DNA from: Rhodopirellula sp.
GTDB lineage: Bacteria > Planctomycetota > Planctomycetia > Pirellulales > Thermoguttaceae
DNA: 63,552 nucleotides
Assembly (NCBI GenBank): GCA_012728855.1
Contig: JAAYEH010000107.1
Span: 1-63,552 of the forward strand
Direction of reading: 5' to 3'
Part shown: positions 50,207 to 58,325 of the stretch, piece by piece
Layout of the letters: every line of letters begins with the position of its first letter
Numbering within the stretch: position 1 is the stretch's first letter
The notes under the pieces: model-generated
Seen by the model: the letters and a program-made list of their open reading frames with translations, nothing else
Databases searched by the model: none
What the model was told of the DNA's origin: nothing
Translations under genes and position numbers: made by a program

Positions 50207-52330
50207 ATGCTTACTCACCTCTGTTGTCCTCCGCGGCGTGCGATCGTCGTTAAAGGTTGTCTGGTGTTGGCTTTGACGCTGACGTACAGAAGTGCCGTGA
50301 CGGCCGAACCGGACTGTGACGACGTGATCTTCGCCGTGCGGCCCTTTGGGCCCGATGGACACTACTACGCCAATTTCGGCTATTACTGCTTCGATCCCGC
50401 CGAAAAGGCCTATCCGCAAGGGGGCGGCTCACTGCGGCGGTTGAACGTGCGGACTTCAAAAGCAACGACCTTGCTGGACGACCCTGCCGGCGGTGTTCGC
50501 GATCCGCAGGTCCATTACGACGGCCGCAAGATCCTGTTTTCCTACCGCAAGGGAGGCAGCGACTATTACCATCTGTATGAAATCAATAGCGATGGCACAG
50601 GGTTGCGGCAGTTGACCGACGGGCCGTTCGACGACATTGAACCGACCTACATGCCTGATGGCTCGATCGTCTTCTGTTCATCGCGCTGCAACCGCTGGGT
50701 TCTCTGCTGGAAGGTGCCTGTCGCGATCCTCTACCGTTGCGACGCCGACGGCCGTAACATCCGGATGCTCAGCAGCAACGCGGTCACCGAAAACACACCG
50801 GCCGTGTTGCCCGACGGCCGGCTGCTCTACACCCGCTGGGAATACGTCGAACGAAGCCAACTCTGCTACCACCACCTGTGGACGGTCAACGCCGACGGCA
50901 CCGGTCAGATGACGTTTTACGGCAACATGCACCCGACCGGTATGGCTTACAACGTGGCGGAACGTGTGGGCAAGGAGGTGCGGTATGACAACGTGCCGGG
51001 CGCCGTGGCGATGCTCGACGCCAAACCGATTCCAGGCACCGGCCAAGTGGTGGCCATCTTTTCGCCGGGGCATGGCCGCCGCGAACATCAAGGCTTCGTT
51101 ACCACGATCGATCCGCGGCGCGGTCCCGACGATCCGTCCGCGGCCCGGCGCCTTCATCCCGGCGGCGACTGGCGCGACCCGTATCCGTTGAATGCCGACC
51201 AATTCCTCGTCGCCCGCGCCAACGAACTTCACCTGCTGGATGCCCTGGGCAAGACGCAGCTCTTGCACCGTTTGTCGGATTTGCCGCCGGAGATGATGTT
51301 GCACGAACCGTCGCCGCTTCGGCCACGACCTCGCGAGCGACGCTCTCCGGCTCGCACCGACAACACGGATCTCACCGGAAGGCTTGTCCTGGCCGATGTG
51401 ACGGTCGGCCGGAACATGGCGGGAGTCCGGCCGGGCGAGATCAAGAAGTTGCTCGTCTTGGAACAACTCCCCTCGCCGTTTCACAACAGCCCCGGCTTCG
51501 ACGGCATCAGCCTTTGGGGCACATTTTCGGTCCATCGCATTCTGGGTACGGTGCCGGTCGAGCCCGACGGATCGGCCTTCTTCGAGGCGCCCGCCATGCG
51601 GAGCCTGTTCTTTGTCGCCCTGGACGAGAACGACCTGGCGGTGAAGAAGATGCAGAGTTTTGTTACCGTGCAGCCGGGCGAGACGACCAGTTGCGTCGGC
51701 TGCCACGAACCGCGAACCACCACGCCGAGAAACCCGGGTCACGCGACGCTCGTCGCCTTGCGACGCGGACCAAGTCGGATCGCACCAATCGACGCCGTGC
51801 CCGAGATCATCGACTTCCGCCGCCACGTGCAACCGATCCTCGAAAAACACTGTGTCGATTGCCACAACGCGAAACGGCGCGAGGGGGAATTGTGCCTGGA
51901 AGCGTCGCCGGGCATGCCTTCACACGGCCAGGGTCGGGTGCTCTCGTCGTACGTGGCCCTGGTGAGCCGCTTGGGTGAAGTGGCCGATGGCCGCAACGCC
52001 CATGGCAACCGCCCGCCCCGCGGCATCGGTAGTTCGGCAAGCAAGCTGATCGAGCGGATCGACGGCAGCCACTACGACGTGGTCGTCTCCGCGTCAGAAG
52101 CCGCGCTGGTTCGGCTCTGGCTCGACTCGGGTGCGGCCGCCAACGGCAGCTACGCCATCATGCATGACGGCACGCCCATGAAACCCAGCTCGTTGTATGT
52201 TCGCGAGATGCTGCGCTACGGCATTCTAACGCCGGCTCTCAACCCGTCCGGCGAACCGATCGACGTTGCCGCCACGGACGAAGCCTATTGGCGGTCGTTC
52301 TGGCATCAACCGCCCCCGGCAACCCGTTGA
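50207..52330 (+). CDS. Exported c-type heme protein with PD40 propeller and hydrazine-synthase-alpha-like region
   Basis: A 707-residue exported protein (signal around ALTLTYRSAVTA). Residues of about 90-250 have PD40/TolB-like repeats (VHYDGRKILFSYRKGG, PTYMPDGSIVFCSSR, LPDGRLLYTRWEYVERSQLCYHH). The middle (about 250-490) has the character of the HZS-alpha middle domain found widely in Planctomycetes (SLWGTFSVHRILGTVPVEPDG). Two CxxCH heme c sites are present: CVGCH (Cys496-His500) and CVDCH (Cys549-His553), the second in a cytochrome-like RRHVQPILEKHCVDCHN. The protein is probably a periplasmic redox protein; an anammox role is not supported. Confidence 0.85.
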   Translation: MLTHLCCPPRRAIVVKGCLVLALTLTYRSAVTAEPDCDDVIFAVRPFGPDGHYYANFGYYCFDPAEKAYPQGGGSLRRLNVRTSKATTLLDDPAGGVRDPQVHYDGRKILFSYRKGGSDYYHLYEINSDGTGLRQLTDGPFDDIEPTYMPDGSIVFCSSRCNRWVLCWKVPVAILYRCDADGRNIRMLSSNAVTENTPAVLPDGRLLYTRWEYVERSQLCYHHLWTVNADGTGQMTFYGNMHPTGMAYNVAERVGKEVRYDNVPGAVAMLDAKPIPGTGQVVAIFSPGHGRREHQGFVTTIDPRRGPDDPSAARRLHPGGDWRDPYPLNADQFLVARANELHLLDALGKTQLLHRLSDLPPEMMLHEPSPLRPRPRERRSPARTDNTDLTGRLVLADVTVGRNMAGVRPGEIKKLLVLEQLPSPFHNSPGFDGISLWGTFSVHRILGTVPVEPDGSAFFEAPAMRSLFFVALDENDLAVKKMQSFVTVQPGETTSCVGCHEPRTTTPRNPGHATLVALRRGPSRIAPIDAVPEIIDFRRHVQPILEKHCVDCHNAKRREGELCLEASPGMPSHGQGRVLSSYVALVSRLGEVADGRNAHGNRPPRGIGSSASKLIERIDGSHYDVVVSASEAALVRLWLDSGAAANGSYAIMHDGTPMKPSSLYVREMLRYGILTPALNPSGEPIDVAATDEAYWRSFWHQPPPATR

Positions 52331-52459
52331 AAAGGCCGCTTCACCTTTGATTGTCCTCCCTGCTCGTCCCATCAGGATTCGCATCAGCCAGGCTGCTTCC
52401 CAGTAGCCGGGCTGATGCATGGGTAAGCTCTTATCTGCCGCTCGCCTTGGCGCTTGGCA

Positions 52460-52545
52460 CGCCGGCATGATTCAGAAGCAATACCCGCTGATCGTCGGAC
52501 TTTCATCACTCCCGTGAGTGCCTTCCGCTGCGGCGTTGCACGCTC
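52460..52545 (+). pseudogene. PIN-domain toxin tail, copy 1
   Basis: Only the last residues of the toxin survive: GMIQKQYPLIVGLSSLP then a stop at 52515-52517. The downstream ACTTTCATCACTCCCGTGAG and CCGCTGCGGCGTTGCACGCT are shared with the copies near 56.9 and 59.9 kb. It is a remnant left by recombination. Confidence 0.8.
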
Positions 52546-52679
52546 GATAGATATCTACGCGTTGCCGGTCACTGGCCGAATGTTCCACGTGCGCGAGGGC
52601 AGCGAGGGGTTGATGCGGCCCTCTCCCCGCTTTAAGATGATAGACGTCTGATGTGGGGTCCGAATGCCGGTAAGGCAAT

Positions 52680-52848
52680 CTCTTGTGATCTTCGCGTGCG
52701 AACGTGATGAGGTGATTACAAGACTGCTGACCTTCAATACGGGCCATTTTCGACGTTTTCCCATCACGCTTACGGATCCGCGCGGATGGAGGCGCTCACT
52801 CGGTTCGGTTTTGACGCGGTGGAAGACAGGGTGCTCGAAGGCGCGTAG
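52680..52848 (+). pseudogene. Frameshifted remnant of a second PIN-like gene
   Basis: A frame ending RLLTFNTGHFRRFPITLTDPRG resembles the C-terminal part of VapC-type PIN domains (LLTFNxxHFRRF). A shift of one base then continues as MEALTRFGFDAVEDRVLEGA followed by a stop at 52846-52848. The N-terminal half is absent. It is distinct from the triplicated PIN relic and was probably lost independently. Confidence 0.65.
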
Positions 52849-52950
52849 AGATCCTTGGTCGCCGGCACCTGAGCCGCTTTCCCTTTGGTGGTGCTTTGAG
52901 CCTGGCGTTTCCCTGGATCCTTCCTATCCAATGTCAACGGAGTATTGCCC

Positions 52951-54609
52951 ATGACCAGATCACTCGTCCCCCTATGCACTTTCCTTTGGTTGGCCGCGGC
53001 GCCGGGCTTTGCGGCGGAGCGGAACAGCGATTACGTCCCGAAGCCGGTCCCGGTCCGGTCAGACTTGGAGATTGCCGCGTTCTATTATCCCGGCACGGAC
53101 CAGAGGGCGGAATGGGACATGGTGGAGACGACGCTGCCGAAGATCAAGCCGCTCCTCGGTTGGTACGATGAAGGGAATCCGGAGGTGATCGATTGGCAGA
53201 TCAAGTGGGCGGTCGAGCACGGGATCAGCACCTTCTTCGTCGATTGGTACTGGGACCGCGGCCAGCGGCGCCTCGAACATTGGGTGCAGGGATTCTATCA
53301 GGCAAAATACCGCTCCTATCTGAAATGGGCGATCATGTGGGCAAACCATGATACCCCGGGCGCGCACTCCCCGGACGACATGCGCGCGGTCACGAAATTC
53401 TGGATCGATCGCTACTTCAAGACGCCGGAGTATTACAGGATCGAGGACAAGCCGGTCGTCCTGATCTGGACGCCGGAGAACCTGGACAACGATTTCATTC
53501 GCGATGCCGCCACGAAAGGCGAGGCTCTTCCGAGGGGTGAGGGGACCAAGCGAGCGCTGGCGCTGAGCGACCAGGTTGCCCGAGACGCGGGTTTGAAGGG
53601 GATTTACTTTATCGAGATGTTCAAGCGCCCGTACACGAAGGAGAACGTGCAAAGGTCGAAGGACGAGGGTTTCCGGGAAACCACCACCTACAACTACTCT
53701 CACGTCGCCTGGTGGCAGAGCAAGGACAAAGAGTCGAAAGGAACCAAGAACAACTTCTCGTACCAATGCGTCGAGGAGACCGTTGCGAAGAGCTGGAAGC
53801 AGCAGGCCGTTGCGGACGTGCTGCCGTTCATTCCGGTTGTCCCGACCGGCTGGAACGATCAGCCGCGATCCTTCCAAAAGGCCACCGTGATTCACGGACG
53901 GACGCCGGAGTTGTTCCGCTCGATTTGCCAGCAGGCGCGCGATTTCTGCCACCAACACGGGATCAAGAAGATCGTTCTCGCGCCGCTCAACGAATGGCAG
54001 GAGGGGAGCTATATCGAGCCGAACGAAGAATACGGGTTCGCCATGTACGACGTGGTCCGGGATGTGTTTTGCCAGAAGCCCGCACAGGGCTGGCCCGCGA
54101 ACATCACCCCGAAGGAACTCGGGCTCGGGCCATACGACTATCCTCCGATGGTCCATCCCGCCCGAACCTCGTGGGACTTCGACGGCTCCACGGAAGGATG
54201 GTACCGCCAGCCGTACGGTGCGGGCGTGCTGCGAGTCCGCGGCGGATGTCTGTGCCTCGTCCCGACGCGAGACGATCGCACGAAGATGCGAATCAAAGTC
54301 GCTCCCTTCCCCGCCTCGCAGTACAATTCGTTCATCGTCCGCATGAAGGTCGATTCTGCGGATGCCGACGGGAGCGAGAGCACGAAGCTCTACTGGGGAA
54401 CCGACCGGAGCGCCCTGGTCCAGAATCTCGTCCTGCAAGAGGACAAAACTTCCTCGCTCCCCGTGAAGGCGGATGGGAAGTTCCACGAATACGTGTTCCC
54501 TGTGAAGGAGTCGCCAAACTGGAAGGACCGGATCGTCGAGCTCTGGTTCGATCCAGTCAGCCGCAAGCACGCGACGGTCGAAATCGACTGGATGAAGTTC
54601 ACAGAGTAA
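52951..54609 (+). CDS. Secreted GH99/WbsX-like glycan-active protein
   Basis: A 552-residue exported protein (signal LVPLCTFLWLAAAPGFAAE). The TIM-barrel-like catalytic region (about residues 35-380) has the GH99-like pattern: EIAAFYYPGTD, HGISTFFVDWYWDRG, KPVVLIWTPENL, VPTGWNDQPRS and IKKIVLAPLNEWQEGSYIEP with two candidate catalytic glutamates in NEWQEGSYIE. A beta-sandwich domain (about 395-552, TSWDFDGSTEGW onward) follows. It probably cleaves mannan- or rhamnose-type polymers outside the cell. It is not co-transcribed with the neighbouring PIN remnants. Confidence 0.85.
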   Translation: MTRSLVPLCTFLWLAAAPGFAAERNSDYVPKPVPVRSDLEIAAFYYPGTDQRAEWDMVETTLPKIKPLLGWYDEGNPEVIDWQIKWAVEHGISTFFVDWYWDRGQRRLEHWVQGFYQAKYRSYLKWAIMWANHDTPGAHSPDDMRAVTKFWIDRYFKTPEYYRIEDKPVVLIWTPENLDNDFIRDAATKGEALPRGEGTKRALALSDQVARDAGLKGIYFIEMFKRPYTKENVQRSKDEGFRETTTYNYSHVAWWQSKDKESKGTKNNFSYQCVEETVAKSWKQQAVADVLPFIPVVPTGWNDQPRSFQKATVIHGRTPELFRSICQQARDFCHQHGIKKIVLAPLNEWQEGSYIEPNEEYGFAMYDVVRDVFCQKPAQGWPANITPKELGLGPYDYPPMVHPARTSWDFDGSTEGWYRQPYGAGVLRVRGGCLCLVPTRDDRTKMRIKVAPFPASQYNSFIVRMKVDSADADGSESTKLYWGTDRSALVQNLVLQEDKTSSLPVKADGKFHEYVFPVKESPNWKDRIVELWFDPVSRKHATVEIDWMKFTE

Positions 54610-54708
54610 GGATTGCACCTACGACTGAATTTTCGTCCGCGGCCGTATCGGCGTTGACGATCACGGAGACCGTGGCGGTGGTTTGCTCGGAAGCGAGCGT
54701 TGCGCTTG

Positions 54709-54795
54709 TCAGCTCTGCTGTGGCGCGAGGGTGTCGGCCTCGATCTCAATGCGAGCAACCTGATCCAGAACCGCTTTGAAATCGAATGTCCGCAT
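54709..54795 (-). CDS. Tiny open frame (28 residues), possible gene
   Basis: Encodes MRTFDFKAVLDQVARIEIEA then DTLAPQQS. AAGGAAG lies about 8 bases upstream of the ATG, a fair ribosome site. It follows the small gene at 54808-55011 after 12 bases on the same strand. It may be the tail of a damaged gene or a small partner; I cannot assign a function. Confidence 0.35.
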   Translation of the reverse strand: MRTFDFKAVLDQVARIEIEADTLAPQQS

Positions 54796-54807
54796 GACGT
54801 CGCTTCC

Positions 54808-55011
54808 TTAGTGGTCGCAAGTCGGGTGCATGGATTTGCTCGTCGTGTTTGACGCCACTGGTTGCCGCTTGGGGCGACGAACAACGCGATGGCCAGATGT
54901 GGATTGCCCATGACGGATTTCTGCGCCGATCCGGTACACGTCGTTATCGAAGTGCGCGGCCAAGCGGTGGCGGATTTCGCGAATTACTTCAGTGATTGGG
55001 TTATGAGTCAT
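54808..55011 (-). CDS. Small conserved hypothetical protein
   Basis: A 67-residue protein beginning MTHNPITEVIREIRHRLAAH, with FDNDVYRIGAEIRHGQSTSG and a basic tail. This layout (a helix with EIRxRLAAHFD...) recurs in small proteins of planctomycete and cyanobacterial genomes, of unknown function, often with another small gene in front. The ATG overlaps the stop of an upstream remnant by 11 bases. Function unknown. Confidence 0.55.
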   Translation of the reverse strand: MTHNPITEVIREIRHRLAAHFDNDVYRIGAEIRHGQSTSGHRVVRRPKRQPVASNTTSKSMHPTCDH

Positions 55012-55120
55012 CGTTGATCTCCACGAGTTCCTCTGGTGTGCAAATGATGGGCGGCTCGTATCCAGCGTCGCGGCACACTTTTTCGATTTGGAGCACCTCG
55101 AAGCGGGCGGGATAGCCGGG
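55001..55120 (-). pseudogene. C-terminal remnant of a small gene interrupted by a REP element
   Basis: In frame: FEVLQIEKVCRDAGYEPPII, then CTPEELVEINDDS and a TAA. The frame is cut on its 5' side by the inverted repeat at 55122-55198, so no start codon or ribosome site is left. Its stop overlaps the start of the next gene by 11 bases, so the pair was probably an operon of two small genes. Confidence 0.55.
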
Positions 55121-55121
55121 A

Positions 55122-55198
55122 CGGGGACACGAACCGAATGCGGGCGCTTATGAAAGGTCGCGGCTTGCGCAGACTCCGATGATCGGTTCGTGTCCCCG
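55122..55198. repeat. GGGGACACGAACCGA inverted repeat
   Basis: Arms CGGGGACACGAACCGA (55122-55137) and TCGGTTCGTGTCCCCG (55183-55198) are exactly complementary over 16 bases with a 45-base loop. The GGGGACA/TGTCCCC core links it to the other GGGGACAGGC-type repeats of the window. It truncates the small gene at 55001-55120. Confidence 0.88.
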
Positions 55199-55582
55199 GA
55201 GAATCCGCTGGAAGGTCTGGGGCGTCCGGGCGCTGAGTCCCGAATACGACGGCTGGAGTGGTATCAGCGAATCGGTGACTGTAATCAGCCGCCGGGAATT
55301 GCCGGTCGCTGGGCTTCGCGGCGAGGTCCGCGAGGCCATTGTCTTCGTCGAGTCGGCCAATCCGTTGGCCTGGGCGCTGACCGGCTTGATGAATGTGCCG
55401 GCGGATGAACGCGCCGCGGGTGAAAGCGGATTCGCTGTGGCGCGCGGCTCACGGTCGGAATGCTTCGAGGGGTTGCCGCCGTTGGCGGGGTGAATTAGAA
55501 TGTGCGCGGTGTCCTCTTTCGCCCCAGCGAAACGCTGGGAAGGCGTCTTTATGGCAAAGTTGCTACAATCGTGGAGGATCAA
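55199..55582. other. Spacer with an unrecognised open frame
   Basis: On the plus strand a frame contains REAIVFVESANPLAWALTG and ERAAGESGFAVARGS before a TGA at 55491-55493. Start and ribosome site are not evident and no domain is recognised; it may be a decayed gene. The last 90 bases lead into the antitoxin gene and include its ribosome site. Confidence 0.4.
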
Positions 55583-55831
55583 GTGACCTATCGCGGACAT
55601 ATCAAGAACGGCGTGGCGGTTCTGGATGAGCCGACCGACTTGCCCGAGGGCACGCCGGTGTTGATTCAGCCCGTCGAGACGTTCGGCTTTCAAGAGAATC
55701 TGTCGATTGCGCAACTGATCGAGCGCCAGCAGGTGCGCCCTGTCACGCACCCTGCTGACTTGGCCGGCGATTGGCCACTGGGCGATTCGTTGGAGGAATT
55801 CCTCTCCGCAGTGCGCGAGGGCCGTCGCTGA
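55583..55831 (+). CDS. Antitoxin of a VapBC-like pair (AF2212/DUF104-like)
   Basis: An 82-residue protein starting at GTG 55583 with GGAGG 7 bases upstream. The N-terminal strand VTYRGHIKNGVAVLDEPTDL then PEGTPVLIQPVE is the pattern of the AF2212-like antitoxin family; the C-terminal part (ADLAGDWPLGDSLEEFLSAV) is the probable toxin-binding helix. It overlaps the PIN toxin gene by one base (TGATG), typical for toxin-antitoxin operons, and should neutralise the downstream nuclease. Confidence 0.85.
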   Translation: MTYRGHIKNGVAVLDEPTDLPEGTPVLIQPVETFGFQENLSIAQLIERQQVRPVTHPADLAGDWPLGDSLEEFLSAVREGRR

Positions 55832-56241
55832 TGGAAGCCGTTGTCCTGGACACCGATGTCTTCTCATTCTTCTTCAAGCAGGACACTCGCGCGGCGCATT
55901 ACGAAGCGGATATTCGCGGCCGGCAGATTTGCCTTTGCTTTCAAACGGTGGCCGAGGTGAAAGCCTGGGCCATCGAGCGCAAATGGGGACGCGATCGCCG
56001 CGCCGGACTCGACAGGGCCTTGGGCCATTACCTCGCTTTACCCTATGATGCGCAGATGGCTGACGCGTGGGCGCGAACCACCGCGGGACGCAAGCGCATG
56101 GGCCAGCCCATCGAGTGCGGCGACGCGTGGATCGCTGCTGTAGCGTTGCGGCACGATATCCGGCTCTTGACGCACAACTCGCGGTATTATCGCGACATAC
56201 CTGGCCTGAAGCTCGTGACTCACCCGGACCCGAAGCCGTGA
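55831..56241 (+). CDS. VapC-type PIN-domain toxin
   Basis: A 136-residue ribonuclease of the PIN family. The acidic active site is visible: Asp7 in VVLDTDVFSF, Glu42 in QTVAEVKAW, Asp98 in ECGDAWIAAVAL, and RLLTHNSRYYRDIPGLKLV with Asn116 near the C-terminus. It is expected to cleave RNA (often tRNA) when its antitoxin is lost. It is translationally coupled to the antitoxin gene. Unlike the three PIN relics nearby it appears intact. Confidence 0.9.
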   Translation: MEAVVLDTDVFSFFFKQDTRAAHYEADIRGRQICLCFQTVAEVKAWAIERKWGRDRRAGLDRALGHYLALPYDAQMADAWARTTAGRKRMGQPIECGDAWIAAVALRHDIRLLTHNSRYYRDIPGLKLVTHPDPKP

Positions 56242-56311
56242 GCGGTCCGCCGGTTAACGCATACGCGTGCGATGCGCTGGCATGCGGCCCACCGTTTCGA
56301 TTCCCGTGCAT

Positions 56312-56560
56312 GGCACCGGGTTCGGCGCCGAGATATTCCAGAGCGGCTCGAAGTTCGAACTGTTCGATATGGCCGCCGATCCCTATGAAACCCACGACGT
56401 GGCGGCGGAACATCCCGAAGTCGCCGATCTCCAGCGCCGCTGCGACGCGTGGTTCGACGACGTGGGCAGCACCCGCTGTCGACAACTACGCCCCGCTGCG
56501 CATTCCCCTGGGCACGCCAAGCGAAAACACGGTCGTGCTCACCCGTCGCGTTCAAGTGGG
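56312..56560 (+). pseudogene. Frameshifted C-terminus of a sulfatase
   Basis: The frame reads FELFDMAADPYETHDVAAEH then PEVADLQRRCDAWFDDVGST, a standard arylsulfatase C-terminal end. A shift near 56475 then gives DNYAPLRIPLGTPSENTVVL, the next part of the sulfatase tail. The catalytic N-terminus (Cys/Ser-x-Pro-x-Arg) is absent. A deletion seems to have fused it to the PIN relic that follows. Confidence 0.8.
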
Positions 56561-56947
56561 CCGTGCGGGAGGCCGATACGGACAAAGCCCTTCGCCTGCG
56601 CGCATGACGCTCGCAACGGCGTCCACGAATTGTTGGCCCCGGACGTCTTTGCGATCGAATGGAGCCATGCACTGACGAGAGCGGAGCAGCAAGGAAGAAT
56701 TTCCGCGTCCGATGGTTGGGCGGCTTGGCTGGACGTCATGGCTGACGCGCCGGCCCTTCAGCCTTCGTTGCCTCTGCAGCCGCGAGCCTACGCGGTTTCG
56801 TCCCGCGAGCGTATCGGCATCTACGATTGCCTATACGTCTCTTTGGCCGAGCGAGAAGGCTGCCAGTTTCTCACGGCAGATGCCCGGCTCGCCCGCACGC
56901 TTCAGAAGCAATACCCGCTGATCGTCGGACTTTCATCACTCCCGTGA
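56548..56947 (+). pseudogene. PIN-domain toxin, copy 2, missing its start and frameshifted
   Basis: SPVAFKWAVREADTDKALRL (about 56548-56603) begins the PIN fold but its first residues (with the catalytic Asp) are replaced by the sulfatase tail; after one frame change it continues DARNGVHELLAPDVFAIEWS, then SRERIGIYDCLYVSLAERE and TLQKQYPLIVGLSSLP with a stop at 56945-56947. The acidic residues in the middle (GIYDCLYV) survive, but the gene cannot be translated whole. The tail is nearly identical to copies 1 and 3. Confidence 0.82.
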
Positions 56948-57030
56948 GTGCCTTCCGCTGCGGCGTTGCACGCTCAAAAGAAATCGGCGCGGGGACGCGT
57001 CCGGTTTCTCACTCACTGCTAAAACTCTTA
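56717..57030. repeat. About 310-bp duplication with 59741-60048
   Basis: From GCGGC(C/T)TGGCTGG through the PIN tail and GCGTTGCACG(C/T)TCAAAAGAA to TTTCTCACTCA, this segment matches 59741-60048 with only scattered substitutions. The duplicated block includes the end of the PIN gene and about 80 bases after the stop. Confidence 0.85.
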
Positions 57031-57182
57031 GCGGCCATCCGATAGTGCGACAAGGTTACGCAGTCCGGATAGCCGGATTGAGCCGCCAGCCGTTTTGCCC
57101 GCTCGCAGACCTCCGTGGCGAAGAGGGACTTCCACTGGATCAGTGCTTTTGCCGCCTCGAGGTCGATCTTTGCCGGTCTCAT
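57009..57182 (-). CDS. Small conserved hypothetical protein
   Basis: A 57-residue product from an ATG with GGAGG 5 bases upstream (GGAGGTTACG-ATG). Its sequence (MRPAKIDLEAAKALIQWKSL, then ATEVCERAKRLAAQSGYPDC and VTLSHYRMAAKS) is helical and resembles short histone-fold or PCP-reductase-like modules with an RAK...SG...VT...Y..AA pattern; I cannot assign it with confidence. It overlaps the end of the duplicated block on the other strand. Function unknown. Confidence 0.6.
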   Translation of the reverse strand: MRPAKIDLEAAKALIQWKSLFATEVCERAKRLAAQSGYPDCVTLSHYRMAAKSFSSE

Positions 57183-57640
57183 CGTAACCTCCGTATCATC
57201 ACATCGCGCGCCCCCAATCGAGCGGACGGGCACGCGAGACTCAGGACTTACTGAATTCGAGTGGGCATTCTGAACCGACTCATTCCGGCGGTCAAGATTA
57301 GACTAGGCGATCCCGTCACATGACCCCGAAAGAGGCAGACCGCGGGCGTCTCCGCGACGACTGCGGAACTGAGGCCGAGCACCCCGATCTCACCACGGAC
57401 CAGACTGCCACCGACCTGCGGAATTCTCAACAATCCCCGCGGAAGCTACGAGTGCGGCCCGCAATGAGGGCCGCAACGTGTGTCCTTTCCCGCCTTCTGA
57501 TCTGGCGAGGGTTAGCATCAAGAGCACGATCGGACGTGCAGCGTTTGGTCCATGACCTTGACGGCTGCCTCTCGGAGAGCCAGCAGGGGCACACTCTGCA
57601 GGCAGCCCTGCGGCCGTTGATGGCGTCGTCCGCGGTTGAC
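57183..57640. other. Spacer upstream of the AbiE-like operon
   Basis: About 460 bases without a convincing gene. A plus-strand frame from 57320 lacks domains and a ribosome site and its end overlaps the promoter of the next operon. I see no strong palindrome here apart from the operator described next. Confidence 0.5.
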
Positions 57641-57645
57641 GGCCC

Positions 57646-57683
57646 TTGCTTTCTGTCAGAAAATTGACTATACTTTTCTGACA
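57646..57683 (+). promoter_or_regulatory. Promoter with an overlapping perfect inverted-repeat operator
   Basis: A -35 TTGCTT (57646-57651) and -10 TATACT (57669-57674) are separated by 17 bases. Exact 10-bp arms TGTCAGAAAA (57654-57663) and TTTTCTGACA (57674-57683), with a 10-base spacer, overlap the -10 box, 12 bases before the start of the antitoxin-like gene. AbiEi-type antitoxins are known to repress their own promoters by binding inverted repeats, so this is the likely operator. Confidence 0.8.
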
Positions 57684-57695
57684 AGAGCGAGGTCC

Positions 57696-58325
57696 ATGGC
57701 CACTACTGTACAAGACGCGATTCTGGACCGGATGCGCCAGCAGGGGCGGGGAAAAGTCTTCATCCCGAAGGACTTCCTCGACCTGGGCAGCCGCGATGCC
57801 GCCGACCAGTCCCTTTCCCGGTTGGTCAGGAGCGGCGACATTCTGCGGTTGGGACGTGGCCTCTACCATTATCCGCAGATGAACCAGCGTTTGGGCATCC
57901 CGCTTGGCCCCGATCTGGATGAAATCGCCGACGCGCTGGCCCGGCAGACGGGCAGCGGGGTGATTCCTTCGGGTGCGGTAGCCGCCAACCGGCTGGGACT
58001 GTCCACCCAGGTGCCAGCCAAGCCCGTTTACCTGAGCGACGGCCGGACTCGCCAGATCAAGATCGGCAACACGACCATCCAGATTCGTCACGCGGCCCCA
58101 AGAGAACTGCCGGTAGGTAGCCGCACCAGTGCCATGGTCTTTCAGGCACTGCGGCATCTTGGGCAGGCTGCCGTGGACGATAAGGTGATCGGCCAGATTC
58201 GTCGTGCCCTGTCGCCGGATCAGCGGCGTGGGCTTCTCCAGGACGCCCGCTATACGACGGACTGGATCGCGGCCATTGTCCGCCAAATCGCCCAGGACGA
58301 AATGGAGGTAGCCGGACATGGATGA
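57696..58325 (+). CDS. AbiEi-like antitoxin/transcriptional regulator (DUF6088)
   Basis: A 209-residue protein. The N-terminal winged-helix region (VFIPKDFLDLGSRDAADQSL, then RLVRSGDILRLGRGLYHYP) matches the DUF6088/AbiEi DNA-binding domain; the C-terminal part has ALARQTGSGVIPSGAVAANRLGLS, the conserved AbiEi-family core. It would repress the operon through the operator upstream and neutralise the toxin enzymatically or indirectly (type IV toxin-antitoxin). The ATG is preceded by GAGGTCC. Its 3' end overlaps the toxin gene by 8 bases. Confidence 0.88.
   Translation: MATTVQDAILDRMRQQGRGKVFIPKDFLDLGSRDAADQSLSRLVRSGDILRLGRGLYHYPQMNQRLGIPLGPDLDEIADALARQTGSGVIPSGAVAANRLGLSTQVPAKPVYLSDGRTRQIKIGNTTIQIRHAAPRELPVGSRTSAMVFQALRHLGQAAVDDKVIGQIRRALSPDQRRGLLQDARYTTDWIAAIVRQIAQDEMEVAGHG

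Noticed and set aside
50207..52330. Hydrazine synthase alpha subunit of an anammox organism
   Set aside because: Only the superfamily-type region is present; no beta/gamma subunits, hydroxylamine oxidoreductase or other anammox genes are near, and such proteins are common in ordinary planctomycetes.
53059..54618. Long minus-strand frame opposite the GH99-like gene
   Set aside because: Shadow of the exported glycan-active protein; no ribosome site or domain.
55179..55493. Possible protein-coding frame on the plus strand
   Set aside because: It starts inside a palindrome, lacks a ribosome site, and shows no family; kept only as an unrecognised spacer frame.
57320..57667. Plus-strand frame upstream of the AbiE-like operon
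   Set aside because: No ribosome site or domain, and its end covers the promoter/operator of the operon.
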